Positions 27,853 through 40,308 of a stretch of 64,000 nt of DNA are shown here, piece after piece. Made by a program: the position numbers and the translations under genes. The notes beneath the pieces are model-generated. The model saw only the letters and a program-made list of their open reading frames with translations, was not told the DNA's origin and did no database searches. Positions within the stretch are counted from its first letter, which is position 1; each line of letters begins with the position of its first letter. Origin of the DNA: Maribellus sp. CM-23 (GTDB lineage: Bacteria > Bacteroidota > Bacteroidia > Bacteroidales > Prolixibacteraceae). Where the stretch lies: assembly GCF_021354595.1 (NCBI RefSeq), contig NZ_JADWYJ010000003.1:186001-250000 (forward strand), read 5' to 3'.

Positions 27853-28494
27853 ATGACAATGGATTCGAATCAAATACTGGAAAATTTAATTGCCCGTTAT
27901 CCTGTTTTGGCGGTTTCCAAATCTGAGATATTTCGGGCTTTTGAGTTGATGAGAAATAGCTATAAACAGGAAGGAAAACTTTTAGTGTGCGGAAATGGCG
28001 GTAGCGCTTCCGATGCAGAACATATTGTAGGAGAGTTGATGAAGAGTTTTACGAAGAAACGCCCCTTATCATCTCATCTGTCGGAGGAATTGCTTGCAAC
28101 GTCGCAAGAGCATGGTCCTTATCTGGCAACAAACCTGGAAGGAGCTCTTCCTGCAATTGCACTGACTTGCCATGCTGCGTTAAATACAGCCTTTTCGAAC
28201 GATGTGGATGCAGATCTTATTTATGCTCAGCAAGTTGTAGGCTATGGAAAACCGGGAGATGTACTAATCGGAATATCAACTTCGGGAAATGCAAAAAACG
28301 TTATAAATGCAGTAATTACTGCAAAAGCAAAGGGCTTAAAAACAATTGGGCTAACAGGTAAACTTGGTGGAAAACTAAATGAAAATTGCGATGTAGTAAT
28401 TCATGTTAATGCCACTGAAACATACCAGGTGCAGGAATTGCACTTGCCGGTTTATCATGCTTTGTGCCAAATGCTGGAGGCAACATTTTATTAA
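27853..28494 (+). CDS. SIS-domain phosphosugar isomerase, GmhA-like
   Basis: A 213-residue SIS-domain protein of the phosphoheptose isomerase type. It shows GNGGSASDAEH (47-57), GISTSGNAKNV (140-150) and QELHL (194-198). Glu61 and His197 match the positions of the catalytic Glu/His pair described for GmhA (sedoheptulose-7-phosphate isomerase). Sitting in a PUL behind a permease and a ROK kinase rather than with LPS heptose genes, it more likely isomerises a hexose phosphate from the glycan. An upstream ATG at 27853 is followed by a second ATG two codons later; either may be used. Confidence 0.88.
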   Translation: MTMDSNQILENLIARYPVLAVSKSEIFRAFELMRNSYKQEGKLLVCGNGGSASDAEHIVGELMKSFTKKRPLSSHLSEELLATSQEHGPYLATNLEGALPAIALTCHAALNTAFSNDVDADLIYAQQVVGYGKPGDVLIGISTSGNAKNVINAVITAKAKGLKTIGLTGKLGGKLNENCDVVIHVNATETYQVQELHLPVYHALCQMLEATFY

Positions 28495-28517
28495 TACTAA
28501 CGACTTGAAAAACAATT

Positions 28518-32428
<3,911 letters not shown>

Positions 32429-32524
32429 GGATTGAGATTATTTAAGAGGGTGTCTCACGAGAAAATTTTAAAATAGAAAAACTTACTGTTTGTAAGTAAT
32501 ATTATCGTTTTCCAAATTTCTTGA

Positions 32525-32566
32525 AGGGGACTTTAAGTCTCCCCTTTAGGGGAGGTTGGAGGGGTA
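32525..32566. repeat. Intergenic palindromic element
   Basis: Nested inverted repeats: CTCCCC-TTTA-GGGGAG (32539-32554) and a competing pairing with the upstream AAGGGGACTT, followed by GGTTGGAGGGG. Elements of this look are commonly dispersed between genes in Bacteroidetes (recalled, not searched). Only one copy is in this window. It sits in the 189-base gap between the GH2 and the next gene. Confidence 0.5.
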
Positions 32567-32659
32567 AAATTAAGGTACAGTGCAGACATCTTCTGTTTTT
32601 AGAACTCAGAAATTTAAATGTTGAGTTTAGAAAGAACCATCATAAACCGTAAAGAACCT

Positions 32660-34855
32660 ATGCAATTCAAAAAGAATAACATTCAACTCTTTTCATATAT
32701 TTTAAGTGTAAAAAGTATTTTATTACTCCTCGTTGGAGGACTAATTACGTTTTTACCTGTGGCATGCATGCAGTCGGTAAACGTTGTACATGTGGCCGGA
32801 AAACAATCGAATGATTTGTATCGAATTCTGGATAAACACAATCAAATTAAAACGATACTGCATGATTCTCCAATGAAGGCAGCAAGGCAGGCTACAACCG
32901 GAGATGCTTTAATGATTTTTGCTGATGAATATCCGGCAAAAAGGACTGAGCTTTCTGCTGAGTTTTTCTCAATTATCAGGGAAAAGCAACTTAGGGTATA
33001 TCTCGAGTATCCGTCATTTTTACCCGATGTGGAATTGGGAGCAACTGTAAAAGCTGATCTGGAGCGGGCAGTTGTAAATTCTTCGTTTTTCGGAGGAATG
33101 CCAGACAGTTTGGATGTGTTGAGCATAAACGGGCTGCATTATATTCCAACCAATATTCCGGAAAGTTATATTGTAGCAGCAAAAGTTGCCGGATTTGATA
33201 AGGCAGTTTATGGATTGCCTGAAAAAACGGTACCTGTTCTCTTCGAACTTCCCGGTTATCCGGTTTTGGTTTCAACAACTAATCTCAGCAATATGGTTCG
33301 GGGGCGCTATGCTCCCCAAAAGGCATGGGCCGGAGTTTGGGATTCTATTCTGAAATATGTCCTGCCTGAAAATTCGTTTGTTGGGCTCGAATGGAAACCG
33401 GAGATTCAGGCTGCATTTGAAAAAACGGAAGAATTACCAGCACAATACCAAATGAACAGTATTGAAAAAGGAGCAGACTGGTTTTTTAGCAGTAAAATGC
33501 TGGTTCACGAATCGCTTGAAGATACTCTGGAAATAATGAAAGATTCGGGAAACTGGATGCTCGATTGGAATGCTTCAATTCCTGTGGGAGATGGAAAGAA
33601 CGGTGTATTCGAATGTGTGTTTTCGAGAATAGATGAAAAAGGCAGCCAGCCAATTGGTATTGTAAGGCGTGGCGATTGTAATGCTGAAACTGCCATGGCG
33701 CTGGCCTGTGCCGGAAATGTTTTAAAAAAAACGGAATATTCTAGAATTGCTGAAAATATACTGGATTTTTACCTTTTTGAATCGGATGCCATGAAAGGAG
33801 AATACGGTAATCCCAATCATGGAGCCTATGGTTTAATTCCATGGGGGATCAGCAATTTTGCCTGGTACCGCGCCAGTTATGGCGACGACAATGCGCGGTT
33901 TCTGCTTGGTGCTTTAACAACATCGGCACTCACCGGCTCTGATCGTTGGGACAATCTGTTAATGAAATCCCTGATTGCTCTTCATCGTACAACCGGAAAA
34001 TCAGGTTTTCGGGGCAGCCGCATTGATGTTCCTGATTTTGAGAAAAATGGTTGGGAACATTACTACGAGAAAGATACAAAGTACTATTCTCCTCATTTTG
34101 AAGCCTATGTTTGGGCGTGTATGTTGTGGGCTTATCATAAAACCGGCGATCAAATATTCCTTGAAAGAACTGAAAAAGCCATTAAGGAAACCATGCATAA
34201 ATATCCGGAAGGATGGCAGTGGGCAAATGGAATTGCGCAAGAAAAGGCCAGAATGTTACTGCCGCTTGCCTGGCTGGTACGGGTAAAAGATACTCCGGAA
34301 AACAGGGAAATGCTTTACACCGTTGTGAATGATCTTTTAAAACTTCAGGATACCTGCGGCGCAATTCGCGAAGAATTGGGGGATCTGGAAATGGGAAAAT
34401 ATCCGCCTCCGCAAAATAATGAAGCTTATGGAACAGCAGAGGCGCCACTTATTGCCCAAAACGGAGACAAAGTGAGTGATTTACTGTATACCACAAACTT
34501 TGCATTTTTAGGATTGCATGAAGCCTATTATGCAACTAACGACCCTAAAATAAAAGCGGCTGTCGACAAGTTGGCCGAATTTTTATGCCGTATTCAGGTG
34601 GTTTCTGAAAAGCATCCTGAAATTGATGGAGGCTGGATGCGCGCTTTTGATTTTGGCCGGTATGAACACTGGGGGTCAAATGCTGATCTTGGTTGGGGAG
34701 CCTGGGCCATTGAAAGTGGCTGGACACAAGGGTGGATCGTTTCCATTTTAGCGCTGCGGGAACAAAACACTTCCATATGGGATTTGACAAGCAATTCGAA
34801 AATAAAACAGCACTACAAAGGTTTGAAAAAACAGATGTTGACCGGCGTAAAATAA
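32660..34855 (+). CDS. Lipoprotein with N-terminal unknown domain and (alpha/alpha)-barrel domain
   Basis: A protein of about 731 residues. A lipobox (LPVAC) gives acylated Cys36. Residues about 40-260 form an alpha/beta region with the pattern VVHVAGK...ALMIFADEYP, somewhat like ThuA/amidotransferase-type folds but without a recognised active site. The remainder (about 300-720) is a helical six-hairpin-like barrel (SNFAWYRASYGDDNARFLLGA, YYSPHFEAYVWACMLWAY, GGWMRAFDFGRYEHWGSNAD), the fold of many glycosidases and lyases. I cannot assign a family. An in-frame ATG at 32618 would add 14 residues; 32660 is preferred because it gives a normal signal. It belongs to the PUL by position. Confidence 0.75.
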   Translation: MQFKKNNIQLFSYILSVKSILLLLVGGLITFLPVACMQSVNVVHVAGKQSNDLYRILDKHNQIKTILHDSPMKAARQATTGDALMIFADEYPAKRTELSAEFFSIIREKQLRVYLEYPSFLPDVELGATVKADLERAVVNSSFFGGMPDSLDVLSINGLHYIPTNIPESYIVAAKVAGFDKAVYGLPEKTVPVLFELPGYPVLVSTTNLSNMVRGRYAPQKAWAGVWDSILKYVLPENSFVGLEWKPEIQAAFEKTEELPAQYQMNSIEKGADWFFSSKMLVHESLEDTLEIMKDSGNWMLDWNASIPVGDGKNGVFECVFSRIDEKGSQPIGIVRRGDCNAETAMALACAGNVLKKTEYSRIAENILDFYLFESDAMKGEYGNPNHGAYGLIPWGISNFAWYRASYGDDNARFLLGALTTSALTGSDRWDNLLMKSLIALHRTTGKSGFRGSRIDVPDFEKNGWEHYYEKDTKYYSPHFEAYVWACMLWAYHKTGDQIFLERTEKAIKETMHKYPEGWQWANGIAQEKARMLLPLAWLVRVKDTPENREMLYTVVNDLLKLQDTCGAIREELGDLEMGKYPPPQNNEAYGTAEAPLIAQNGDKVSDLLYTTNFAFLGLHEAYYATNDPKIKAAVDKLAEFLCRIQVVSEKHPEIDGGWMRAFDFGRYEHWGSNADLGWGAWAIESGWTQGWIVSILALREQNTSIWDLTSNSKIKQHYKGLKKQMLTGVK

Positions 34856-34947
34856 TTTAACTCTTAAATCAGTATTCGCTAAAACACATTTTAAAGAGTG
34901 AAAACTGATGCGAGAATCCAATAAACCAATTTTGACAATTTATATCG

Positions 34948-37242
34948 ATGAAGAATATAGTTTATCTTTTTTTCTTATTATTTTTTGTGAGTTGCATTTC
35001 AGAAAATGAATGCACAAATACAACACGTTTAACTGATTTGGTAAATCCTTTAATGGGAACCGATTCGGAGCGTGATCTTTCAAACGGGAATACTTACCCG
35101 GCAATTGCCCGTCCGTGGGGAATGAATTTCTGGACCCCGCAAACCGGGAAAATGGGAGACGGCTTTTGTTATACTTACGATGCTCATAAAATTCGGGGAA
35201 TAAAACAAACCCACCAGCCAAGCCCGTGGATTAACGATTATGCTGCATTTTCGTTTATGCCGGTTGTTGGCGAATTGAAATTTAAAGAAGATGAAAGGGC
35301 CTCGTGGTTTTCGCATAAAGCGGAAATTGCAAAACCTCATTATTACAGTGTTTATTTGGCTGATTATGGCGTAACTGCCGAAGTGACTCCAACCGATCGT
35401 GCGGCTCAATTTCAATTTACCTTTCCGCAGCATGAAAACTCGTGGGTTGTTTTGGATGGTTTTGATGGAGGTTCAATGGTAAAAATAATACCGGAAGAGC
35501 GCAAGATTGTTGGCTATTGTCAGAATAATCACGGAGGAGTCCCCGATAATTTCAGAAACTATTTTGTAGCTGTTTTCGACAAAGATTTTTCGCTTACAAA
35601 AGTCTGGGAAGACAGTGTTCTAAAGGAGTTGAACGAAGCTGAAGGTTTCCATGTGGGGGCTGTTGTTGGTTTCAAAACAAAAAGCGGAGAGAAAATAAAT
35701 GTTAAAGTTGCCTCTTCTTTTATCAGTTTGGAACAGGCCGGGCTTAATTTAGAGAGCGAGGTGGGGAATAAAACTTTTGCTGAAACAAAAAAAGAAGGGC
35801 AGTTGGCTTGGGAAAAAGAATTTTCGAGAATCAAGGTTGAAGGCGGAACGGAGGAGCAGCAAAAAACATTCTATTCGTGTCTGTATCGCACCTTGCTTTT
35901 TCCCCGTAAATTTTATGAATTCGATAAAAACAATAACATCGTGCATTACAGTCCTTACAACGGGGAAGTGTTGCCCGGTTACATGTTTACCGATAATGGT
36001 TTTTGGGATACATTCAGGGCTGTATTTCCGTTTTTTACCTTGATGTACCCCGAACTAAACTCACAAATTATGCAGGGTTTGGTGAATACATACAAAGAAA
36101 GTGGATGGTTGCCCGAATGGGCCAGTCCCGGGCACCGCAACTGCATGATTGGTTCAAACTCAGCATCGTTGATTGCTGATTCGTATTTAAAAGGAATTCG
36201 TGGGTACGACATCGAATTATTGTATGAAGCAATTATAAAAAACACAAAAGAGAATCACAAAACAATCAGGTCGGTTGGTCGGTTTGGTGCAGAACAGTAC
36301 AATAAATTGGGATATCTGCCTTTTGATGAAAAGATAGGACAAACTTCATCCCGGACATTGGAATATGCATATGCTGATTTCTGTATTTCGAAGTTGGCGG
36401 AGAAATTAGGCAAGCCGCAGGAAGAGATTGACCTTTTCCGAGAGCGGGCACGAAACTATAAAAATGTGTTTGATCCCGAAGTAAATTTGATGCGCGGAAG
36501 ATACGAAGATGGTAGCTTTCAGGCGCCATTTAATCAGTACCGATGGAGTTATGCGTTTACCGAAGGATCTACCTGGCATTACTCATGGAGTGTTTTTCAG
36601 GATATTGAAGGACTGAAAAACCTCATGGGGGGCGATCAGCAATTTGTAGAAATGCTTGATTCGGTATTTGTTGCTCCTCCAATTTACAATTACGACTGGT
36701 TTTATGGCGGAACCGTAATTCACGAAATTCGTGAAATGCAGGTTGCCGGGATGGGAAATTATGCCCATGGGAACCAACCTGTTCAGCACATGATTTATTT
36801 GTACAATTATACCAGCGAACCCTGGAAAACCCAGCACCGCGTTCGGCAGGTGATGGACAAATTGTATACTCCATATCCTGACGGCTATTGTGGCGATGAG
36901 GATAATGGGCAGACTTCTGCTTGGTACATTTTCAGCGCCATGGGATTTTATCCGGTTTGCCCGGGTACCGATCAATATGTTCTGGGGAGTCCCTTGTTTG
37001 AAAAAGTCACCCTTCAGTTGGAAAACGGAAATGAGTTCATTGTAGAATCGGATAATTATGGAAAAGAAAATTTCTACATCGACCGGGTGCGATTAAACGG
37101 GACTTCATATAATAAAAATTATCTAAGGCATTCAACTATACTGAATGGTGGTGAAATAGAATTAAAAATGTCTGATAGTCCCAATAAAAAAAGGGGAATA
37201 AGTCCTCAGTGTTATCCTTATTCGATGACAGGGGAGGAATAG
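34948..37242 (+). CDS. GH92 protein with Gln at the catalytic acid position
   Basis: A second family 92 lipoprotein (764 residues, Cys16 in FVSC), only distantly like the first. The family frame is intact: NPLMGTDSERDLSNGNTYPA, SSRTLEYAYADFCIS, GSTWHYSWSVFQDIEGLK and NGQTSAWYIFSAMGFYP. The HGNEP motif that carries the catalytic acid in alpha-mannosidases reads HGNQP here (Gln610). In characterised GH92 a Glu-to-Gln change at this position has been associated with mannosyl-phosphodiester cleavage, where the leaving group needs no acid help. It ends the PUL; a convergent gene follows after 421 bases. Confidence 0.92.
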   Translation: MKNIVYLFFLLFFVSCISENECTNTTRLTDLVNPLMGTDSERDLSNGNTYPAIARPWGMNFWTPQTGKMGDGFCYTYDAHKIRGIKQTHQPSPWINDYAAFSFMPVVGELKFKEDERASWFSHKAEIAKPHYYSVYLADYGVTAEVTPTDRAAQFQFTFPQHENSWVVLDGFDGGSMVKIIPEERKIVGYCQNNHGGVPDNFRNYFVAVFDKDFSLTKVWEDSVLKELNEAEGFHVGAVVGFKTKSGEKINVKVASSFISLEQAGLNLESEVGNKTFAETKKEGQLAWEKEFSRIKVEGGTEEQQKTFYSCLYRTLLFPRKFYEFDKNNNIVHYSPYNGEVLPGYMFTDNGFWDTFRAVFPFFTLMYPELNSQIMQGLVNTYKESGWLPEWASPGHRNCMIGSNSASLIADSYLKGIRGYDIELLYEAIIKNTKENHKTIRSVGRFGAEQYNKLGYLPFDEKIGQTSSRTLEYAYADFCISKLAEKLGKPQEEIDLFRERARNYKNVFDPEVNLMRGRYEDGSFQAPFNQYRWSYAFTEGSTWHYSWSVFQDIEGLKNLMGGDQQFVEMLDSVFVAPPIYNYDWFYGGTVIHEIREMQVAGMGNYAHGNQPVQHMIYLYNYTSEPWKTQHRVRQVMDKLYTPYPDGYCGDEDNGQTSAWYIFSAMGFYPVCPGTDQYVLGSPLFEKVTLQLENGNEFIVESDNYGKENFYIDRVRLNGTSYNKNYLRHSTILNGGEIELKMSDSPNKKRGISPQCYPYSMTGEE

Positions 37243-37334
37243 CTTCATAATTATTGGCTATTGAATTTGAAATGTGATTCATCTATAAGAATGAGAATAG
37301 AACATCGCAATTGAGCTTTTTATGTATTCATTCA

Positions 37335-37377
37335 AAGGATTGTAGATGCGAGAACTATATTCGCACCTGCAATCCTT
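37335..37377. repeat. Long imperfect hairpin in convergent gap
   Basis: Arms AAGGATTG/CAATCCTT (37335-37342, 37370-37377) and inner TGCGA/TCGCA (37347-37351, 37361-37365). It lies in the 421-base gap between converging transcripts and could be a bidirectional terminator or a dispersed palindromic repeat. No T-run follows, and I see no gene in the rest of the gap (37378-37663). Confidence 0.5.
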
Positions 37378-37663
37378 AGGGCGGTGTGTAACTAAATCCA
37401 ACAACAGCGATATTCTCGGTGCATTAACCTGCATCTTATTTGCCGGTTGAATCACGCTGATTGAAGTATTGTCATTCGCACAAAACAACCCATCGGGGCA
37501 TGTTGGTAATTTTAAAAGTAAATCACCAAATTTCAGTTCTTCCTAATGACAGATAATTAAACTAGTTGAATTATCTGTAACGCTTATTTATGACACGGCA
37601 ACCATTAAATTTTAAGATGCCCATTTCTCCCGGATGAAAATACTCTTCTTTAAATTATGCCCA

Positions 37664-39217
37664 TCAATAAAAGATTTGTTTTTCGGGATCGTTAGTGGAA
37701 TAGATAAGCATATCGGTTATATCGATCCAATAGCCTTCTTCGATATTCAAAGCCTTTAAGGTAATTGTGTGTTTGCCTTCCTTCATGTCATAATTCCAGG
37801 CTACATCGTGACGACTCACAAGCAGTTGGGTAGACAGTTTTATTTCCTCCACTAATTTATCGTCAATAAAAAGTTGCACATCGATAGTTGCAGCGGGTAA
37901 GTCCTCTTTTTTATAGGCTCTTCCCCTGATTACAAAAGCACATCCTTCCATTTTCAATGAGACTTCCGGATTTTGCGTTGAAATTTGTTTTTCTACCGTT
38001 TCCCTTTCTTTGGGATAAATTCCTTCAAAACTTATTTTCAGAGGAACTGTTTCAGGTGTTTGGTATTTAATAACCAGATTGTCGCCTTCTTCGTGTCCTC
38101 CATTCTTTTTTATCATTTCCGATGCATGACGAAAGCCGATTTCATATACCGTATTAAGAGACATGTCAGTGTGAATGAAATTCAAATCCTCAACTTTGTC
38201 AATTCCCTGTTTCCAAAAATCCGGAATTTGACTATACCCCAGCATGGTTCCCAGGATTCCTGCAGCATTGGCCGGATTACAGTCCGAATCGTATCCGCAT
38301 CGTGTGCTGATGTCGACTGTTGCTCCAAAATCGCCTTGTCCATACAATAACCCGATTACAATGTAAGCAGCATTGATTTTTGCATCGATATTAAACGGAC
38401 GAAAAACGCCATTCGGACATCCTTTATCAAAAGTCCACTTTTTTTGCGTTTCAAACCATGTCTCTTTCCAGTCTTCTGGGTGTTGTTTGTGCCATTTAAT
38501 CACATCGGCAATGCACTGATAAAATTCACTTTCTGCCGGGATTAACTTCAAGGCTTCTTCCACAATAAACTCGATATCGTTGTGAGTAAAAGCCAGAGAA
38601 TACATTGCGGCCACATAAATTCCTCCGTAAACACCATCGCCATAATTCATGATGTGGCCAATGCTATTTCCTATCTTAGCTGCAGAATTCACCATTCCGG
38701 GAGCCATTAATCCTGCGAAATCAGCTTCAATCTGAAAATCGATATCATCAGCATGAGGATTATTTTTCCAATACCCGGAAGCAGGAGGCATGATCCCGGC
38801 TAGTATATTGGCGCGGGCTGCCTGGTTAGCATGCCAAAGGGCATATCCCGCGTTGGCAAATGCCAATGCATGCTCTGTAGCCGTAGCATCAAGACCGTGT
38901 TCCTCAAAAACTTTTACAAATGTCAAATCCATGTATATGTCGTCGTATAATCCGGGTGTATTTTCATAATACCAGGCCATACGTGTACTGTCCCAAGCAA
39001 TGGGTACCTCATCACCAATCATGGTGCCGTTCCATTGAAATTCGGTTGGACCACCATATGTGCAGCCTATAACTTGTCCTGCCCATCCTCCTTTAATTTT
39101 GTCCATCAACACCGCTTTGGGAATTATTACTTCCTTTGCTTTTTGAACCTCCTGTTTACAAGAGATCATTGCAATTAACATACAAAATAGAAAAACGAGA
39201 TTAATTTGCTTTTTCAT
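37664..39217 (-). CDS. Exported ADP-ribosylglycohydrolase-fold lipoprotein
   Basis: A 517-residue lipoprotein (Cys20 in MISC). The main domain (about 35-370) has the ADP-ribosylglycohydrolase family hallmarks: KGGWAGQVIGCTYGGPTEF at the start, the acidic DDIYMDLTF motif and the metal-binding GYDSDCNPANAAGILG motif. The last 130 residues form a beta-sandwich-like domain. Export as a lipoprotein is unlike cytosolic ADP-ribose hydrolases; PUL-associated members probably act on glycans or nucleoside-like sugars. A TTG three codons upstream (39226) is possible, but ATG at 39217 gives a normal signal peptide. It follows GH16 on the minus strand. Confidence 0.88.
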   Translation of the reverse strand: MKKQINLVFLFCMLIAMISCKQEVQKAKEVIIPKAVLMDKIKGGWAGQVIGCTYGGPTEFQWNGTMIGDEVPIAWDSTRMAWYYENTPGLYDDIYMDLTFVKVFEEHGLDATATEHALAFANAGYALWHANQAARANILAGIMPPASGYWKNNPHADDIDFQIEADFAGLMAPGMVNSAAKIGNSIGHIMNYGDGVYGGIYVAAMYSLAFTHNDIEFIVEEALKLIPAESEFYQCIADVIKWHKQHPEDWKETWFETQKKWTFDKGCPNGVFRPFNIDAKINAAYIVIGLLYGQGDFGATVDISTRCGYDSDCNPANAAGILGTMLGYSQIPDFWKQGIDKVEDLNFIHTDMSLNTVYEIGFRHASEMIKKNGGHEEGDNLVIKYQTPETVPLKISFEGIYPKERETVEKQISTQNPEVSLKMEGCAFVIRGRAYKKEDLPAATIDVQLFIDDKLVEEIKLSTQLLVSRHDVAWNYDMKEGKHTITLKALNIEEGYWIDITDMLIYSTNDPEKQIFY

Positions 39218-39330
39218 AATTTTCAACTTACAAGATTACTTGACAATCAAAACAGAAAAGACCTGTAATATTGAATAGACAATAAAACATATGATTACTA
39301 ACAGACTACTTTGTTCTTAGGATTGTTGTG

Positions 39331-40131
39331 TCATTTTTTGTAGACCTTAACATAATCAACAATAAATGTATCGGGAGCACATGCATTTTTAATTCCCTGA
39401 AGATAAGAAGGTATTTCCATGCTGAGGATCATGTATTGATCGATGTGAGACAGTCCCTTGCTTAATTCATGATACTTAAGCCCGTCGATAAAAAAAGCAT
39501 ATTTTTCGGACGTCCATTCCAATGCAAAAGTATGAAAACCTTTGGAAAGCCCTTCCAGTTCGCTGTTCAGGGCTCCTACTGATTGCTGATTAGGACCGTA
39601 GGCCCAGTGAATACAATGAGTCATGTGATCTTCTCCCAAACCGCGGAAGTATTCGAAAATATCAATCTCCGCACCATAAACGGCAGGATCCTCTCCCTGT
39701 GAGATCTGAGGTGACTGCATCCAGAAAGCAGCCCACGGACCATCTCCTCTTTGCAGGCGGGCACGGCATTCAAAATATCCGTAGGTGGTATTAAATGTTG
39801 CCTGAGTTCCCACTGCACAACCCATGATACTGTCTTTTTTTATATCGTACATCAGATACAGATTTCCGTTTTCGACTTTTACCATCGAAGGATCGTTGTA
39901 TCCAATCCGGCGGGGACCGTTACCCCTGATTTTCCATTTGGTAGTGTCCAATTCATGTCCCGCAAAATTATCTTCCCAAAACAGTTTGTATCCTTCCTTC
40001 AGCGGGTTGAAGACTTCCTGTGAAAGAGCAGTGTTTTTTGGAGCAGAAACCGGTACTGTTTTTTTCTCTGAAAACCGGCATGCCGGTAATAGCGTTGCGA
40101 TTAAAATCAGTGTTGTAAATAAATTTTTCAT
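39331..40131 (-). CDS. GH16 endo-glycanase lipoprotein
   Basis: A family 16 beta-jelly-roll enzyme of 266 residues with a lipobox Cys18 (LPAC). The catalytic ExDxxE motif is GAEIDIFEYF with Glu155, Asp157 and Glu160; this bulged form is typical of laminarinase/agarase/porphyranase-type members rather than lichenases. GDGPWAAFWMQ and FHTFALEWTSEKYAFFIDG are other family segments. It should cut internal beta-1,3 or beta-1,4 bonds of a glucan or galactan; the subfamily cannot be fixed by eye. An alternative ATG lies two codons upstream at 40137. It is separated from the oxidoreductase gene by a terminator, so it has its own promoter. Confidence 0.92.
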   Translation of the reverse strand: MKNLFTTLILIATLLPACRFSEKKTVPVSAPKNTALSQEVFNPLKEGYKLFWEDNFAGHELDTTKWKIRGNGPRRIGYNDPSMVKVENGNLYLMYDIKKDSIMGCAVGTQATFNTTYGYFECRARLQRGDGPWAAFWMQSPQISQGEDPAVYGAEIDIFEYFRGLGEDHMTHCIHWAYGPNQQSVGALNSELEGLSKGFHTFALEWTSEKYAFFIDGLKYHELSKGLSHIDQYMILSMEIPSYLQGIKNACAPDTFIVDYVKVYKK

Positions 40132-40230
40132 ACACATATAGGTAAAGGTTTATAATTAGAACTCTTGGAGAGAAGAGCCACATTTGTATGATACTTTTTC
40201 CCATTCTCATAATTCGATGGGTAAAATGTG

Positions 40231-40277
40231 AAAAAAGGCCCCGGATATGAATGTCTCAAAGAGAATCCGGGGTTTTT
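40231..40277 (-). terminator. Terminator of the deacylase/aminotransferase operon
   Basis: Perfect stem CCCCGGAT/ATCCGGGG (40239-40246, 40265-40272) with an 18-base loop. Read on the minus strand it is followed by a run of six T, just after the oxidoreductase stop codon. A T-run also lies on the other side, so it may be bidirectional. Confidence 0.82.
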
Positions 40278-40308
40278 CCTTTAAAACTACATTATAAAAA
40301 AAAGAAGG

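Noticed and set aside
32440..32480. Sequence GAGGGTGTCTCA resembling the end of an IS1182-type element
   Set aside because: No transposase, no second end and no target duplication are visible; the resemblance is too short.
37279..37488. Minus-strand open frame of 69 codons in the convergent gap
   Set aside because: It covers the hairpin at 37335-37377, has no start signal and no family resemblance; the frame is probably open by chance across a palindromic element.
40231..40277. Terminator for a plus-strand transcript
   Set aside because: No plus-strand gene lies to its left; the minus-strand oxidoreductase gene ends right next to it.
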